Positions 12,301 to 23,350 are shown, numbered from the stretch's first letter. The stretch is DNA of 64,000 bases from Yponomeuta sedellus (GCA_934045075.1 OW203736.1:3268591-3332590), one strand, 5' to 3'. Numbers and translations: made by a program. The notes: a model not told the origin generated them from the letters alone.

Positions 12301-12884
12301 TTGTCCTTGCAGCAGTTCACAACGCACTATTGATGTCGGAAAATCTCGAGAAAATTCAAATGAATTACTTGTTGCCTGGACATACTGAGATGACAGTGGA
12401 TAGTGTACATTCAACTATTGAAAGTTCTGTACGCAACATGATTGTATGGACTCCATCTCAGTGGATGATGGTGTGCCAACTGGCACGAAAAGAGCCCAAG
12501 CCCTATGAAGTGGAAAGTTTAACTCACGACCAGTTCAAAAATTTTGATGATCTATCAGAAAAATACTTCAAAGGCAACCTTCAAGGAAAGATCAGCAAGA
12601 TACGGGTCGCGACTTTCAAAAAGTCAACACCAAATGTTATGACTGTTAAGTACAGTATGAGTAATGATGCTGCTCAAGAAACTATACCAATTATCTCAAA
12701 ACCAAAGTCACTGAGCCCGAAATATAAATCGTGCTTACCAATCACCATAACAAAATATAACGACCTAAAGAAGTTATGTGACACTAACGCCATACCAAGA
12801 GTATTCCATGCAGAATACTTAAATTTCCCGAAATACAATGGGAGGGATGTACTCATCGATACAGACATCGAAGATGATGAATGA
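9368..12884 (+). pseudogene. DUF7869-like transposase-like gene, decayed copy
   Basis: Multi-exon frame: exon 1 9368-9691, exon 2 9774-10014, exon 3 from 10092, with GT-AG borders. The first ~500 residues are Lys/Glu-rich and low in complexity. Then come a Cys cluster, a Cys-x2-Cys (KDKCLKC) and an RNase H-like core: Asp at 12036 (SFDLQK), Asp at 12270 (SDSCPGQNKNK), Asp at 12399 and Glu at 12420 (within GHTEMTVDSVHSTIE). Stops at 10727 and 11707 and at least three frameshifts (near 10250, 11270, 11750) disable it; the C-terminal 372 codons are open. It aligns by eye along its length with the gene at 40699-43445. No inverted termini were found around it, so a decayed host gene of the same family is an alternative. 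Confidence 0.75.
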
Positions 12885-13474
12885 TGGCAGTGCTTAGATA
12901 AATAATAAAGCATCTATTATTTTATTCCTACAACGTGATGTTGATTTTTATGATTAGTATCTTTTGTGATATTTTTTTAACGCCAATTAAATTGGTGGAG
13001 ATACTTAATAGCAATACTTTTCAAAAGTGTCTTGTTTACTTTTTTTTAATTAGCATAGAATTGACAGACTGATTAGTTTGTGATGTTAAATATTTAGAGT
13101 CATTTTTATCTAGTTAATTATGTTGATTGTACTTGCTCAAAATAAGACTGTTAGATGATACAAAGGCTGTTTTCTTATAAGGACGTTTAAAATAGCTGTA
13201 ATTTGTTGCATAAATAGTCGGTAATGAAAGTTTAAAATGATTATAACCTTACGAATGTTAAATTTTCATGATTATAAATAATTTAGTTTTCATTATAATA
13301 CTTAATCATAATAATTATGACTGAATTAAAGGCTGTTTTTCTAAAAGGATACTAAAATTAAAATTTGTGGCATAAATAATTGTTTAAGAAACTGATTATG
13401 ATAATTATAAGGCGGATGATTCTCGTAGGCGATATAAGATAATTTAAATAAAATGTAAAGCCTAGTTTATACGA
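12885..13474. other. AT-rich non-coding stretch with one diverged duplication
   Basis: Two related segments of about 100 bp (roughly 13142-13245 and 13319-13410) share AAAGGCTGTTTT and TTGTGGCATAAATA-like blocks in direct orientation. Otherwise nothing is recognisable. Confidence 0.4.
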
Positions 13475-13660
13475 AGCCAACGCTGGCTGCCAATAAGACT
13501 GGCAGCCAGCGCTGGCGTGGCATTTGCCTTGTGTAAACAGTTTTTCAAGCCAAGCCAGCGCTGGCAGCCAACGCTGGCGTGAATAGAGCGCCGGCCTATT
13601 TTTCTAGCCAGTGACCTCCGCCCGCATACCCCTCGACCCCCGCGCCAGCGCCAGCGACAC
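13475..13660. repeat. Cluster of GCCARCGCTGGC palindromes at a Harbinger-like 5' end
   Basis: At least four copies of the palindromic core GCCA(A/G)CGCTGGC lie within 110 bp, followed by CGCCAGCGCCAGCG, a sharp GC-rich island in AT-rich DNA. It sits directly upstream of a MADF exon, the same arrangement as the GC-rich ends of the two Harbinger elements at 19.3 and 44.4 kb, so I read it as the subterminal repeat of a third Harbinger family. Confidence 0.55.
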
Positions 13661-13739
13661 GTAGACGCTTCTCGCAGTCACTGGCGAACGTCTATACGGT
13701 GTGTATGTTTTAGTTTTTTGTTCGGAACTCTGCGACAAA

Positions 13740-14078
13740 ATGTCGAGAAAATTCAATGAAGAGGATACTTTAAAATTCGTACAACTTTATAGAGAGCACG
13801 AATGCTTGTGGGATAAACGTTGTGATGCATACAAAAATAAAGAAATGCGCACTGCAGCACTAGAACAACTTCGTCTAGGAATGAATATAGATGGACTTAC
13901 TATCAATGAAGTTAAATCAAAAATCAAAAGTATTCGAAATACTTACTACTTGGAACTCGACAAAATCGAAAAATCTACGAGGTCTGGGGCTGGGGGGAGC
14001 GTTTATAAGCCAAAGGCAAAATGGTTTGATGAATATGATTCGTTTGTAAAGCCGATTACTATAAGGAGAAAAACCATA
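13740..14078 (+). CDS. MADF-domain exon of a Harbinger-type element
   Basis: The exon starts at ATG 13740 and ends at a GTAAGT donor (14079). It encodes about 113 residues of MADF (Myb/SANT-like) domain: LKFVQLYREHECLWDKRCDAYKN at the N-terminus, then TINEVKSKIKSIRNTYYLEL and KWFDEYDSF. MADF proteins accompany PIF/Harbinger transposases and bind DNA. No second exon or transposase of this family follows: other Harbinger-type DNA and a hAT element occupy the next 3 kb, so only this exon survives in view. The exon itself has no stop or frameshift. Confidence 0.7.
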
Positions 14079-14258
14079 GTAAGTAAAATCACATTATTAT
14101 TTATTTTAAACGAAAATTTCTGCTGCATTCGGTTTCATACAAAAATGCAGTTTGTACCACACGACGACTCAAAATGAGTTGTCTGCCGACTCACGCGCAT
14201 AAACTCGACCGAATTTCTGTCGGGTTGAGGGAGGGGCGCTGCGGAGAGCGGTCAGCGG
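14079..14258. other. Remainder of MADF intron and start of another Harbinger-type fragment
   Basis: After the donor site the DNA turns GC-rich at about 14158 (ACACGACGACTCAAAATGAG). It probably belongs with the MADF exon at 16974, on the far side of the hAT insertion. Bases 14251-14258 are the left hAT target duplication GTCAGCGG. Confidence 0.4.
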
Positions 14259-16903
14259 CAGTGCTGCCATTTTAGCGCTTTCGGCGCCAGATCTAGCGCT
14301 TTTTTGAGGCGCCTAGCGCGTAAATGAAAATGTTAGCGCCTAGCGCGCAATCTAGCGCTTTTTTAGCCTTGGCAATGGCAACTCATAAAGTGGCAACACA
14401 ATTTAGGGGAAGCACAGGGCATAGAGTAACTTATGCACAGGAACTTTTGTTGTACTATGCTTTTGCGGTTGATGCAAGCTTATGTTGGCGCAGTGGGCGT
14501 GCGTACGAACAGAACAGTAACTACGTACTCGCACAAGTCACACATACACGTTTCTTTTCATTCTGTGCGAAACAATCACTGATTTGCTTAGGTTTCATTC
14601 GTGATTTCGTTGACTGTTGTTTTGTTTAAGTACTTATTGCGAACTTTGCGAAATGGAAGTGCCACTCAGGAAGAAAACCACGTATAAACAAAAATATAAA
14701 GTAGAGTGGGAGAGTTCACCACTTTATAAATATTGGTTAAAACCTGTACCTGATGACGATACAAGAGCAATGTGTACATATTGTAGAAAGGATTTTGCAG
14801 CTAAACTTAGTGATATTCAGAGACACAGTGAATCGAATGTTCATAAAAAACAAGCTAAACCTTTCTTGGACCACAAGCAACCACAAATTACGTCAGTGTC
14901 TGGAATTCGAACAACTGCCGATAAGACCTGTCTTGAGGCTGAAGGAGCACTTGCCATGTATGTTGCGGAGCACACGGCCATACAAGCTATTGACCACCTC
15001 ACTCAAGTGTGTAAAACAAAGTTCTCGGATTCCAAAGCTGCATAAGAGATTAAATTGCATCGAACAAAATGTGCAGCTATTATTCAGGAAGTATTGGCTA
15101 CACATTTTAAGAAGTCATTGAGAGCTGACGTTGGAGAAAATTCATACAGCCTGATCATAGACGAGTCTACCGATATCACAGTAAAAAAATATCTTGGAGT
15201 TGTGATAAAATATTTCAGCTGCAGTCGTAATGAAATTGTGTCAACATTTTTAGGGCTGGTCGAATTGGAAACGGCTGATGCTGAAGGGATAGTGGCAGCA
15301 ATAACGGAATTGCTTGAATTCTACAATTTTGAAAAAAAGAAATTGATCGGAATTGGAACGGACAATGCTGCAGTCATGGTAGGAGTCAACGCCGGTGTCC
15401 ATAAAATATTGCAGGACCGGTATTCATTGCCAAATCTGGTATTAATAAAATGTGTATGCCACTCCATTCAATTGGCGGTGTCACAGGCGTCGCAGATGAC
15501 GATACCAAGAAACATCGAGTTCATGATCCGGGAGACTCACAATTGGTTTAAACTCACAGCCAAACGGAAAAGCACCTACAAACATCTTTACGAAGCCATA
15601 AACTGTGGAGAGGAGCCCAAGATTTTGAAAGCATTTGATACTCGTTGGTTATCAATAGAACCGGCGGTAACCAGAATATTGGGCCAATAGGACGAGCTTA
15701 AATTACATTTTGAACAAATGAGAATCGCAGAAAACTGTTACCAAGCCGAATTATTATACAACATGTATAATGATATACGAAACAAAATATATTTGTGTTT
15801 CTTGCGTGCGACTCTGAACAATGTACTAAGTGCAATCAAAACGTTCGAAAATAAAACTTCTGACCCATGTCTTTTATACAACACACTGCATGATTTGATA
15901 AGAGACCTGTGCACCAAAATCATGTTAACTCGTCCAGGCGTGGTTGAATTCGACAAAGTCAATGTCAGAGAAAATCTGTCTATGAGTCCGTATCTTGGGT
16001 ATTTCTTTGAAAAAGAAATTAATGAATCAGAATTACATAGTGACGAAAAAAATGCAATCAAGAAAAGGTGTGTCGATTTCATTATCAAACTAATTGATGA
16101 ACTGCAAAAAAGATTGCCAGAGAACTTAAAACTGCTTAAAAACTCGATGGCACTATCGGTTTCAGTCATTTTAAAACCCACCCGATTAATATGCAATTTT
16201 GTACAAGTATTAGAAAGCCTTGGAATTACAGAACATATTGATACGGTAATTCAGCAATGGCAGACTATTATCCTACAAAAATGGGAAAACACAGAAGATA
16301 CCGTGAAGTTTTGGGCGGAAGTGCAAAAATCCAGGGATGCAGCTGGTAACTGCCCTTATAAAGACTTATTTGACGTGGCATCTAAAGTCATGAGTATACC
16401 ACATTCGAATTCCACAATAGAACGAGTATTCAGTTTAATGAATGTCGTTAAAACGAAGTTGAGAAATTCATTGAATTTGAAAACGATCAACGCCATTCTC
16501 ATGATAAGAACAGGATTGACTGCTGCCAACAGCAATTGTCATGATTACAAGCTACCAGACAATGTAATAAAAAAGATTGGGTCGTCGGAAAAATATAAAA
16601 AACCTTTTTGTTTCTCTGACCCGACCGCTGGCCCATCAAGTTCAATCGCTACGGATGAAGAATCTGAAGATTTGGAGGCGTGAATTTTAATTGTTATTTT
16701 TTTTAATTAGTTGATTTTTCATGTTGTATCTATAGTACCTATATTATTTAGTTAAATAAAAGTTTCCAATGCCATCATTTCATAGTTTTTTCGAAAAGTT
16801 AGCGCCGAATTTAGCGCTTTTTTAGGTTTCAAAATGTATATAGAATCTAGCGCCTTTTGCACCGTTGTTAGCGCCCGTTAGCATTTTTTATCTGGCAGCA
16901 CTG
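14259..16903 (+). mobile_element. hAT transposon
   Basis: The ends CAGTGCTGCC… and …GGCAGCACTG are inverted, and the 8-bp GTCAGCGG is duplicated at 14251-14258 and 16904-16911, the hallmark of hAT elements. TAGCGC/GCGCTA motifs are repeated near both ends (14274-14350 and 16800-16880), probably transposase binding sites. The element is 2,645 bp and carries one transposase pseudogene. Confidence 0.95.
14653..16683 (+). pseudogene. hAT transposase with two nonsense codons
   Basis: One frame from ATG 14653 to TGA 16681-16683, about 676 codons, interrupted only by TAA at 15043 and TAG at 15688. A BED-like zinc finger near residues 40-70 (CTYCRKDF…RHSESNVH) is followed by the core: Asp in LIIDESTD, Asp in GIGTDNAAVMVG, a Cys-x2-His in CVCHSIQLA, the TRW motif in AFDTRWLS, and the dimerisation motif with catalytic Glu in STIERVFSLMNVVKTKLRNS. 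All key residues are present, so the copy is young but cannot make full-length protein without readthrough. Confidence 0.92.
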
Positions 16904-16973
16904 GTCAGCGGGGCAGCGACACGACAGTTCGTTACGGGATGCGTAGGAGTCGACACGTTTCTCGCTCGCGAAA

Positions 16974-17145
16974 ATGTTCGACACGGAAAAATTGATTGTT
17001 GAAGTTGAACAACGGCCATGTCTATGGAATTTATCAGAAAAGTCATATAGTGACAAGTTTTTGAAACAGAAAGCATGGCAAGAGGTCGCTGAGAATTGTT
17101 TTGAAGAATGGAACAATTTGAGAAACGAAGACAAAGAAAAGAAAA
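16974..17145 (+). CDS. MADF exon 1 of another Harbinger-type element
   Basis: ATG 16974 to a GTGAGT donor at 17146. It encodes LIVEVEQRPCLWNLSEKSY and KQKAWQEVAENCFEEWN, the first two helices of a MADF domain. The GC-rich leader with CGACACG-type motifs (16911-16970) continues what lies left of the hAT element, so the hAT inserted just upstream of this exon. The rest of the gene is not found; the palindrome begins at 17364. Confidence 0.6.
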
Positions 17146-17363
17146 GTGAGTATTTTTTACCATATTTTTATTAACATTAAAATATTATTGATATATTATA
17201 TCTATATGCTGTATCTTATATTAAAATTACATTAAGATCAGAATACAGAATTGATTCGAATTTGCCAGGGTAACGCTCCTACTTCACTAGCAAAGTAATT
17301 TTAAAAAAATCTCTGGTGGCTATAGCAGAATTCGACAACCTTCTTCCATTTAAAATTTGTTGA

Positions 17364-19757
17364 AAAATTAAATACTTATACATAGATATTACCTCCCAGG
17401 TTTTTTTCCTTACTGGTTTTTTCATTGAAATTGTTATAAAAAATTTGGCACAATTCATCCCAAGCATTTCTTTTTAAAACCTTGTTTGAATATTCGGGCA
17501 GTATTGAATTCCATGTAGCTGGACGATAGTTTATTTCTGTTATAAAGCGGACGGTGTCGAAAGGTTCCATTTTAAACTAAATACACGCGCAGTACACAAT
17601 AAAACATTTGCAACTGAGGCGAGTGAGGCGCAGGCGCGGGCGGTGCAGTGGTGGTGTGAGCGCCCCTCTGCCCTCTGCCCCTACTCCGCTCCTTTGTACG
17701 CGCGTTTGTATCGTTTCAAACGCGCGTATACGCGCTTCATGCGCGCGTTTGTATCATCAAAGCAAACGCAAAAATCAGCGTCTACGGCGCCGAAAACGCG
17801 CGTTCCTAATACGCGCGTCGTCGGCGCGCATAAAAAACGCCGTCTGCTATGGGCCTAACTCGAAAGTTATGGTCACAAAAAACAATTATCACAATTAGTA
17901 TTATATTTATCTATCACAGAATCAACTTTATAAGTACCTACATATATAATAAATCATAACATAATGTTTATCCCAGCGCCTTTATCCCAGGAAGGTGTAG
18001 TACCTATACAAAAAAATATAATAACAGTTTCATCAGCGCATCATTTCTAAGAAATGTCCTATAGTTACTTCACTGTTAATAAGTTTAATTTGGCACTCCA
18101 TAATAAATTCGTCAGTCTCTATTGAACTAAGCTTGCGGCGGCGTTTTGGTGATTGGTTGGCCCTAACGCTGAATAAATTGGCATCTCGGTATAAAACTGT
18201 AAGGAGTTTTAGAATGGTTGGTTTTTTTTTTGCCAACTTCGTTATTTAATTTACAATGCCACCCTTCTGCAAAGTTGTTTGTTCGGTGGCATTTGCCAAA
18301 ACTGCACCATACTTTAATAAAGTTCGGGCGAAGCCATTGGGATAACATGTATTTTCTAAATTGAGTGCTTTTGCTGTCATCACTCTATGACAGCACTGCA
18401 CTATCTCCATTAGTTTACGCTTTAATGACGGATAGAAAAAAAAATATATATGAAATTCATTTCAGTATTATAAAATCGCAAATTCCTGGCTGGAATCCAT
18501 CGTCTTTTACTTGCGATTTCGAGGAAGCAACCATGTCTGCAATAAAGGAACTTTTTCCGATTGTAGAACTCCATGGTTGTTATTACCATTTTAATAAGGC
18601 TGTATGGCGAAAAGGTCGTGAACTAGGCCTTACAAAATCTAAGATCTTACGCCGCCAAGTTGCATTAAGTGCAGTGCTGCCATTGTTGCCAGATAATCGG
18701 ATAATGGAGGGGTGGTTTTATATTACCAATCAAAGTCCTGATGACAGCAAAAGCACTCAATTTAGAAAATACATGTTATCCCAATGGCTTCGCCCGAACT
18801 TTATTAAAGTATGGTGCAGTTTTGGCAAATGCCACCGAACAAACAACTTTGCAGAAGGGTGGCATTGTAAATTAAATAACGAAGTTGGCAAAAAAAAAAC
18901 CAACCATTCTAAAACTCCTTACAGTTTTATACCGAGATGCCAATTTATTCAGCGTTAGGGCCAACCAATCACCAAAACGCCGCCGCAAGCTTAGTTCAAT
19001 AGAGACTGACGAATTTATTATGGAGTGCCAAATTAAACTTATTAACAGTGAAGTAACTATAGGACATTTCTTAGAAATGATGCGCTGATGAAACTGTTAT
19101 TATATTTTTTTGTATAGGTACTACACCTTCCTGGGATAAAGGCGCTGGGATAAACATTATGTTATGATTTATTATATATGTAGGTACTTATAAAGTTGAT
19201 TCTGTGATAGATAAATATAATACTAATTGTGATAATTGTTTTTTGTGACCATAACTTTCGAGTTAGGCCCATAGCAGACGGCGTTTTTTATGCGCGCCGA
19301 CGACGCGCGTATTAGGAACGCGCGTTTTCGGCGCCGTAGACGCTGATTTTTGCGTTTGCTTTGATGATACAAACGCGCGCATGAAGCGCGTATACGCGCG
19401 TTTGAAACGATACAAACGCGCGTACAAAGGAGCGGAGTAGGGGCAGAGGGCAGAGGGGCGCTCACACCACCACTGCACCGCCCGCGCCTGCGCCTCACTC
19501 GCCTCAGTTGCAAATGTTTTATTGTGTACTGCGCGTGTATTTAGTTTAAAATGGAACCTTTCGACACCGTCCGCTTTATAACAGAAATAAACTATCGTCC
19601 AGCTACATGGAATTCAATACTGCCCGAATATTCAAACAAGGTTTTAAAAAGAAATGCTTGGGATGAATTGTGCCAAATTTTTTATAACAATTTCAATGAA
19701 AAAACCAGTAAGGAAAAAAACCTGGGAGGTAATATCTATGTATAAGTATTTAATTTT
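17364..19757. repeat. Near-perfect palindrome, 1,019-bp arms, 356-bp spacer
   Basis: Bases 17364-18382 are the reverse complement of 18739-19757. Every matched pair of positions that I checked sums to 37121, so I see no indel between the arms, and the peptides readable in both arms are identical. The right arm includes the first 492 bp of the Harbinger at 19266 plus the 3' part of a MULE transposase. The spacer 18383-18738 is the MULE core. The outer junction lies inside the Harbinger's MADF intron, so the duplication post-dates that insertion. Confidence 0.9.
18383..19088 (+). pseudogene. Phantom-type MULE transposase fragment at the palindrome centre
   Basis: It begins inside the core (…LSPLVYALMTDRKK) and contains the second Asp in FTCDFEEATMSAI, Cys-His in HGCYYHFNKAVW, and the catalytic Glu region HRTNNFAEGWHCKLN. 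A frameshift in the A-run near 18895 shifts the last ~60 codons, which end at 19088. The N-terminal FLYWCH domain and first Asp are absent. The part from 18739 on is repeated in inverted orientation at 18033-18382. Confidence 0.8.
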
Positions 19758-21657
19758 GTCGCGTGCCCACGTTAACATTAAGCAACCATGAAAAAGTAAA
19801 GAAATTGTTTTTTATGCAAATTTTAATAATATTCATATAATACGGTACATAGAACAGTACAACAGTAGAAAATGTAATTAGGTACCCTAAATTTTAGAAT
19901 CTTGCCATGGTACTGCACCTTCATCGCTAATAAAATAATCAGTGTACATATTTCGTATAGAAGTTCCGCTTAATTGTCCCTGTGACCGTCTTGCACCTAT
20001 CGAAATCAAACTTGCATCTTCAGGAGGATCTTCTAATCCAGCTATACTCAAAGAATAATGAAAATTATAACCGTCACATTCACGTATGAAGTTATGCAAT
20101 ACACAACAGGCTTTCACAATAGCCACACTGAAGTCCACGCTAACGTTCAGTGGTCGATTAAAGATTTTAAATTTGTTGCTTAATATACCAAATGTACATT
20201 CAATGTATCTTCTGGCACGTGTCAAGCGGTAATTATATATTCTTTTTTCTCGTGGCAAGATTCTTCCAGCGTAAGGTCTCTGTAAATGTTGAGGTAATGC
20301 AAAGCCTTCATCTCCAACGAACGTAAATCGTATTGGCACTCCATTGTTAGATATTGGTCTCGCGTTAGGTGTATTATAATTTCCTTGCCTTATCTTTTTG
20401 CTCCATTCACTACATTCATTTATTGTTGAGTCTGCAGCCTTTCCATAACATCCAACATCTATATCGATAAAATTATAATTCGCGTCACATATTGCAAGCA
20501 ATACGATGGAAAAATATTTTTTATAATTAAAATACTCTGATCCACTATGTTGAGGTTTTATTACTCTAATATGTTTCCCATCGATAGCCCCAAGTAGGTT
20601 CGGAAAATTTGCGTATCTCATAAATCCTTCAGCAGTTTTAAGATGAGATTCTTCGGTTGGTTCTGGCATACAGATGTTTTTTAATTTATCCCATAATATT
20701 TTCACTGTTTCACGGACAATAATACCTGCCGTCGTTTGTCCACACTTAAAGTCATAGTGAATATCTGAGAAATAGCAACCCGTAGCTAAATACCTGAAAA
20801 AAATAACATTATTAAACTTCTATTTTCATCGTAAATTTTATATTTTTAATTTTATATTTTTTATATTTTTTAAAATTATTTTTTAAATTACCTACAACTG
20901 CTTATTTAAAATAAATTAAAACTAACTTAATAAATAACTAACTAACTATTAATATTATTATTGTTTTCAGTCATTGAACTTAAAAAAAAATGGAAGAGTA
21001 TTAAGGACGCTTATAAAAGAGACAAAACGAAGAACAATAACTGTTCCAGTGGATCTGGAGCTAAGCCTAGAAGACCCTACATATATTCCAATTTGCTAAC
21101 GTTTTTAGACCCGCTTGACGAAATAAGATCTCCAAGTCAATGTTCAAGGAGCTCAAGTCAAAATGATGATGTAGCACAGGGGCATAACCAAGACTGCGTT
21201 TAAGACCACATTTACCGAAAAAGTCCAAAAAGACTCCAAAACATGAAGACTCACAAGATAAATTGTATGATGCACTGACAGCAAATCTCAAACAGTCTAA
21301 AGCAAATAATACAATGTTATCTGAAAATTCCGACTTACTATTCTTAGTTTCGTTAGCTAAAGATTTTTCTGGCATTAAAGAAGAATTTAAATTAGAGGCC
21401 AAAGCTGATATGATAAATTTAATTCGCAAATATAAAAATATGGAACAATCATCGAGAACCATGGAAATAGACACCAAGGTGCATTTCAATACGAACATCA
21501 GTATGGGTACCAGTCTGGATATCAGTCTGAATTTCAGCCTCAATATTCAAGTAATCAATCAGTGCCAAGAAACGAACCTGGCAGTTCACTACTAAATATG
21601 GATAGCAGTGAATCGGTTACAAATGACTCCGATATCATATCGGACATGTATAAATAA
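19551..21657 (+). pseudogene. Harbinger accessory protein, MADF + BESS-like, frameshifted
   Basis: Exon 1 19551-19728 (VRFITEINYRPATWNSIL…LKRNAWDELCQIF) splices with GT-AG sites to exon 2 at 20971 (VIELKKKWKSIKDAYKRD), completing a MADF domain. Downstream is a BESS-like helix (LLFLVSLAKDFSGIKEEFKL). Frameshifts near 21190 and 21470 interrupt exon 2; the last frame ends …SDIISDMYK at 21657. The intron of this gene contains exon 2 of the antisense transposase. In Harbinger elements this partner assists transposase DNA binding and nuclear import. Confidence 0.78.
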
Positions 21658-21754
21658 ATCTTATTTTCTCTGTTCATAGTCTAAGTGCACTTATAACTTT
21701 CTACGATTGATTTAGGACTGTTACAGGTCAATAAATAAATAAATAAATACATAA

Positions 21755-21817
<63 letters not shown>

Positions 21818-22261
21818 ACAAACAAACAAACAAACAAACAAACAAACAAACAAACAAACAAACAAACAAACAAACAAACAAACAAACAAACAAACAAACA
21901 AACAAACAAACAAATAAATAAATAAATAAATAAATAAATACAGGTTGTTTTCTTACCTTAACGTGATGAGTAAACGTTCTTCTGCCGATATACATGATCT
22001 CATTACTGTATTTTGACGAGTTAACTCCGGTTTTACAATCAACAGAAGTTCTTTGAGTGATGAATATGACATTCGATAGCACTTATAAAATTTCTTCCAT
22101 CTTCTATGTATTACCAATTTTTTAAACGTTGTATGATAATGACCACTTCCTTTTTCACTCGTAAATGGGTCTATCCAATAGATTCGGTTTTTTTTACGTT
22201 TTTTTCTTTTTAAAAGAAGTACTAAAGCCAGCGTAAGCAATGTTGTCTCAACCGACGCCAT
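19887..22261 (-). CDS. Harbinger transposase (DDE_Tnp_4), apparently intact
   Basis: Two exons on the minus strand: 22261-21957 (305 nt) and 20793-19887 (907 nt), joined by a GT-AG intron that completes an Arg codon (ITLR|YLATG). Their sum, 1,212 nt, is 403 codons plus stop with no internal stop. Exon 1 gives the basic N-terminus and the FYKCYRMSYSSLKELL helix. Exon 2 holds the catalytic core: Asp in GAIDGKHIRV, Asp in FVGDEGFALP and Glu in RRYIECTFGIL. It cuts and pastes the element in the nucleus. Its intron contains the MADF exon 2 on the other strand and a 210-bp tetranucleotide array. Confidence 0.9.
21728..21941. repeat. (AAAT)n-(AAAC)n-(AAAT)n microsatellite
   Basis: About 210 bp of pure tetranucleotide repeat: AAAT units, then roughly two dozen AAAC units, then AAAT again. 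It lies in the transposase intron, 16 bp from the exon-1 donor (on the minus strand (TTTA)n/(GTTT)n just downstream of GTAAGA). The long Leu/Phe/Val/Cys reading frames over it are repeat artefacts. Confidence 0.95.
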
Positions 22262-22458
22262 TGTACAACTGGTCTCTGATCAAAACGCAAAGGCTACGAG
22301 CTACTACAGTGCGTATACGCGCTGTAGAGGCGCGTTTCACGATCGCCCCGTGTGCTTAGAGTTACAAGGTTGCGTTCAAACCTCGTATGAAGCGCGTATA
22401 CGCGCGTCATCTGCGCGTCGTCGGCGCGCATAAAAAACGCCGTCTGCTATGGGCCTTA

Positions 22459-22825
22459 TATTTTTTGTTAATTAGACTGATTTTATTATGGTAGGTTAAG
22501 TATAAAGAGAGTTATTATTACCTAGGTATATGGCATTGTTGATTCTGTGATCAAAGAAAATAATTGTGATATTTTTAATAATAATACCTTAATTATTTTC
22601 TAATTAGCATAAGGTTAATTATTTAATTCAAGTATTGTTTTTCTACTGTTTTGGTACTGAATCTGTGAAAAACATAAATAGTTACTTATAATATGTAATC
22701 GTTATCTTTGTTTTTGATTTCTTTTTTTTTTATTTCAATTAAAGCCGATCATGTAACATTTTGTTTCATTTTATTTTGTCCTTTTCGTGCTAATAGAATT
22801 CAGAAGGAACAACGACACGTAAAAT
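22459..22825. other. AT-rich flank of the Harbinger insertion
   Basis: No ORF or repeat is supported. Confidence 0.35.
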
Positions 22826-22945
22826 TTTGACGGCCCGTTGTCCCCGTTCACTATTGCCCGCAAAGGGGACAACGGAACGAAAATATAATGACGTCCCGTT
22901 GTCCTCGTAACGGGGACACAGTTACGGGGACAACGGGACTACAGG
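22826..22945. repeat. GC-rich inverted cluster of CCCGTTGTCC/GGACAACGG
   Basis: At least four copies in both orientations of CCCGTTGTCC occur within 115 bp, plus GTAACGGGGACA and GTTACGGGGACA, able to form a strong hairpin. It lies directly before a piggyBac relic and may be that element's terminal or subterminal region. Confidence 0.55.
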
Positions 22946-22954
22946 ACCAGTTTT

Positions 22955-23350
22955 ACCGGAAGAAGAATCTAGCGAATCAGGAGAGTCTGAAGTAGATGAT
23001 GATACTTGGACAAAAATATTGTGGATATCAAGGCCTGATCCTGAAGAGTTTGATGAAGTATCATTAAAGCCATAATATTTATTCAATAGAAGATTTCGCC
23101 CGGTTGCTCATATGAACAAATTTTTCAATGATGAAGTATATGACCTGATAGTCACACAAACCAATCTCTATGCAGAACAAAGAAGAATTGGCAACTGGAG
23201 ACCAGTAGATAAAAGAGAACTCCAAGCTTTTTTGGCATTCTGATCATAATGGGGTATCATGTACTTCCAACTATTGATTTGTATTGGTCGTCAGATCCAG
23301 GCTTTAGAGTCAATGAAGTGGCTGATGTTATGCCAGTGAAACGCTTCGCT
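22955..23350 (+). pseudogene. piggyBac-like transposase fragment (N-terminal)
   Basis: Reads an acidic leader (EESSESGESEVDDD), then FNDEVYDLIVTQTNLYAEQ and, in another frame, IDLYWSSDPGFRVNEVADVM plus VKRFAFFP: the dimerisation/DNA-binding region that precedes the first catalytic Asp of piggyBac transposases. Stops at about 23073 and 23242 and a frameshift occur. The catalytic half is missing; the DNA changes to a 16-bp tandem repeat at about 23364. Confidence 0.7.

Larger units (their letters stand above)
19266..22455. mobile_element. Complete PIF/Harbinger element
   Basis: Inverted termini begin GGCCCATAGCAGACGGCGTT and extend about 44 bp almost perfectly. The 3-bp TTA is duplicated at 19263-19265 and 22456-22458, the Harbinger preference. 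The 3,190-bp element encodes a transposase on the minus strand and a MADF/BESS-type protein on the plus strand with interleaved exons. Subterminal DNA (19290-19500, 22290-22430) is CpG-rich with repeated GCGCGTATACGCGC palindromes. Confidence 0.95.

Noticed and set aside
9368..12884. Treating this as an expressed host gene
   Set aside because: Stops and several frameshifts interrupt it, and its homologue is the sole gene of a transposon in the same window; a host-derived copy is possible but not supported.
17608..17898. Plus-strand 96-codon frame, repeated at 19223-19513 on the minus strand
   Set aside because: It covers the GC-rich Harbinger terminus in both palindrome arms; no homology, explained by composition.
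21681..22082. Minus-strand frames rich in Leu-Phe-Val-Cys-Tyr
   Set aside because: Translation of the AAAT/AAAC microsatellite; it is intronic.
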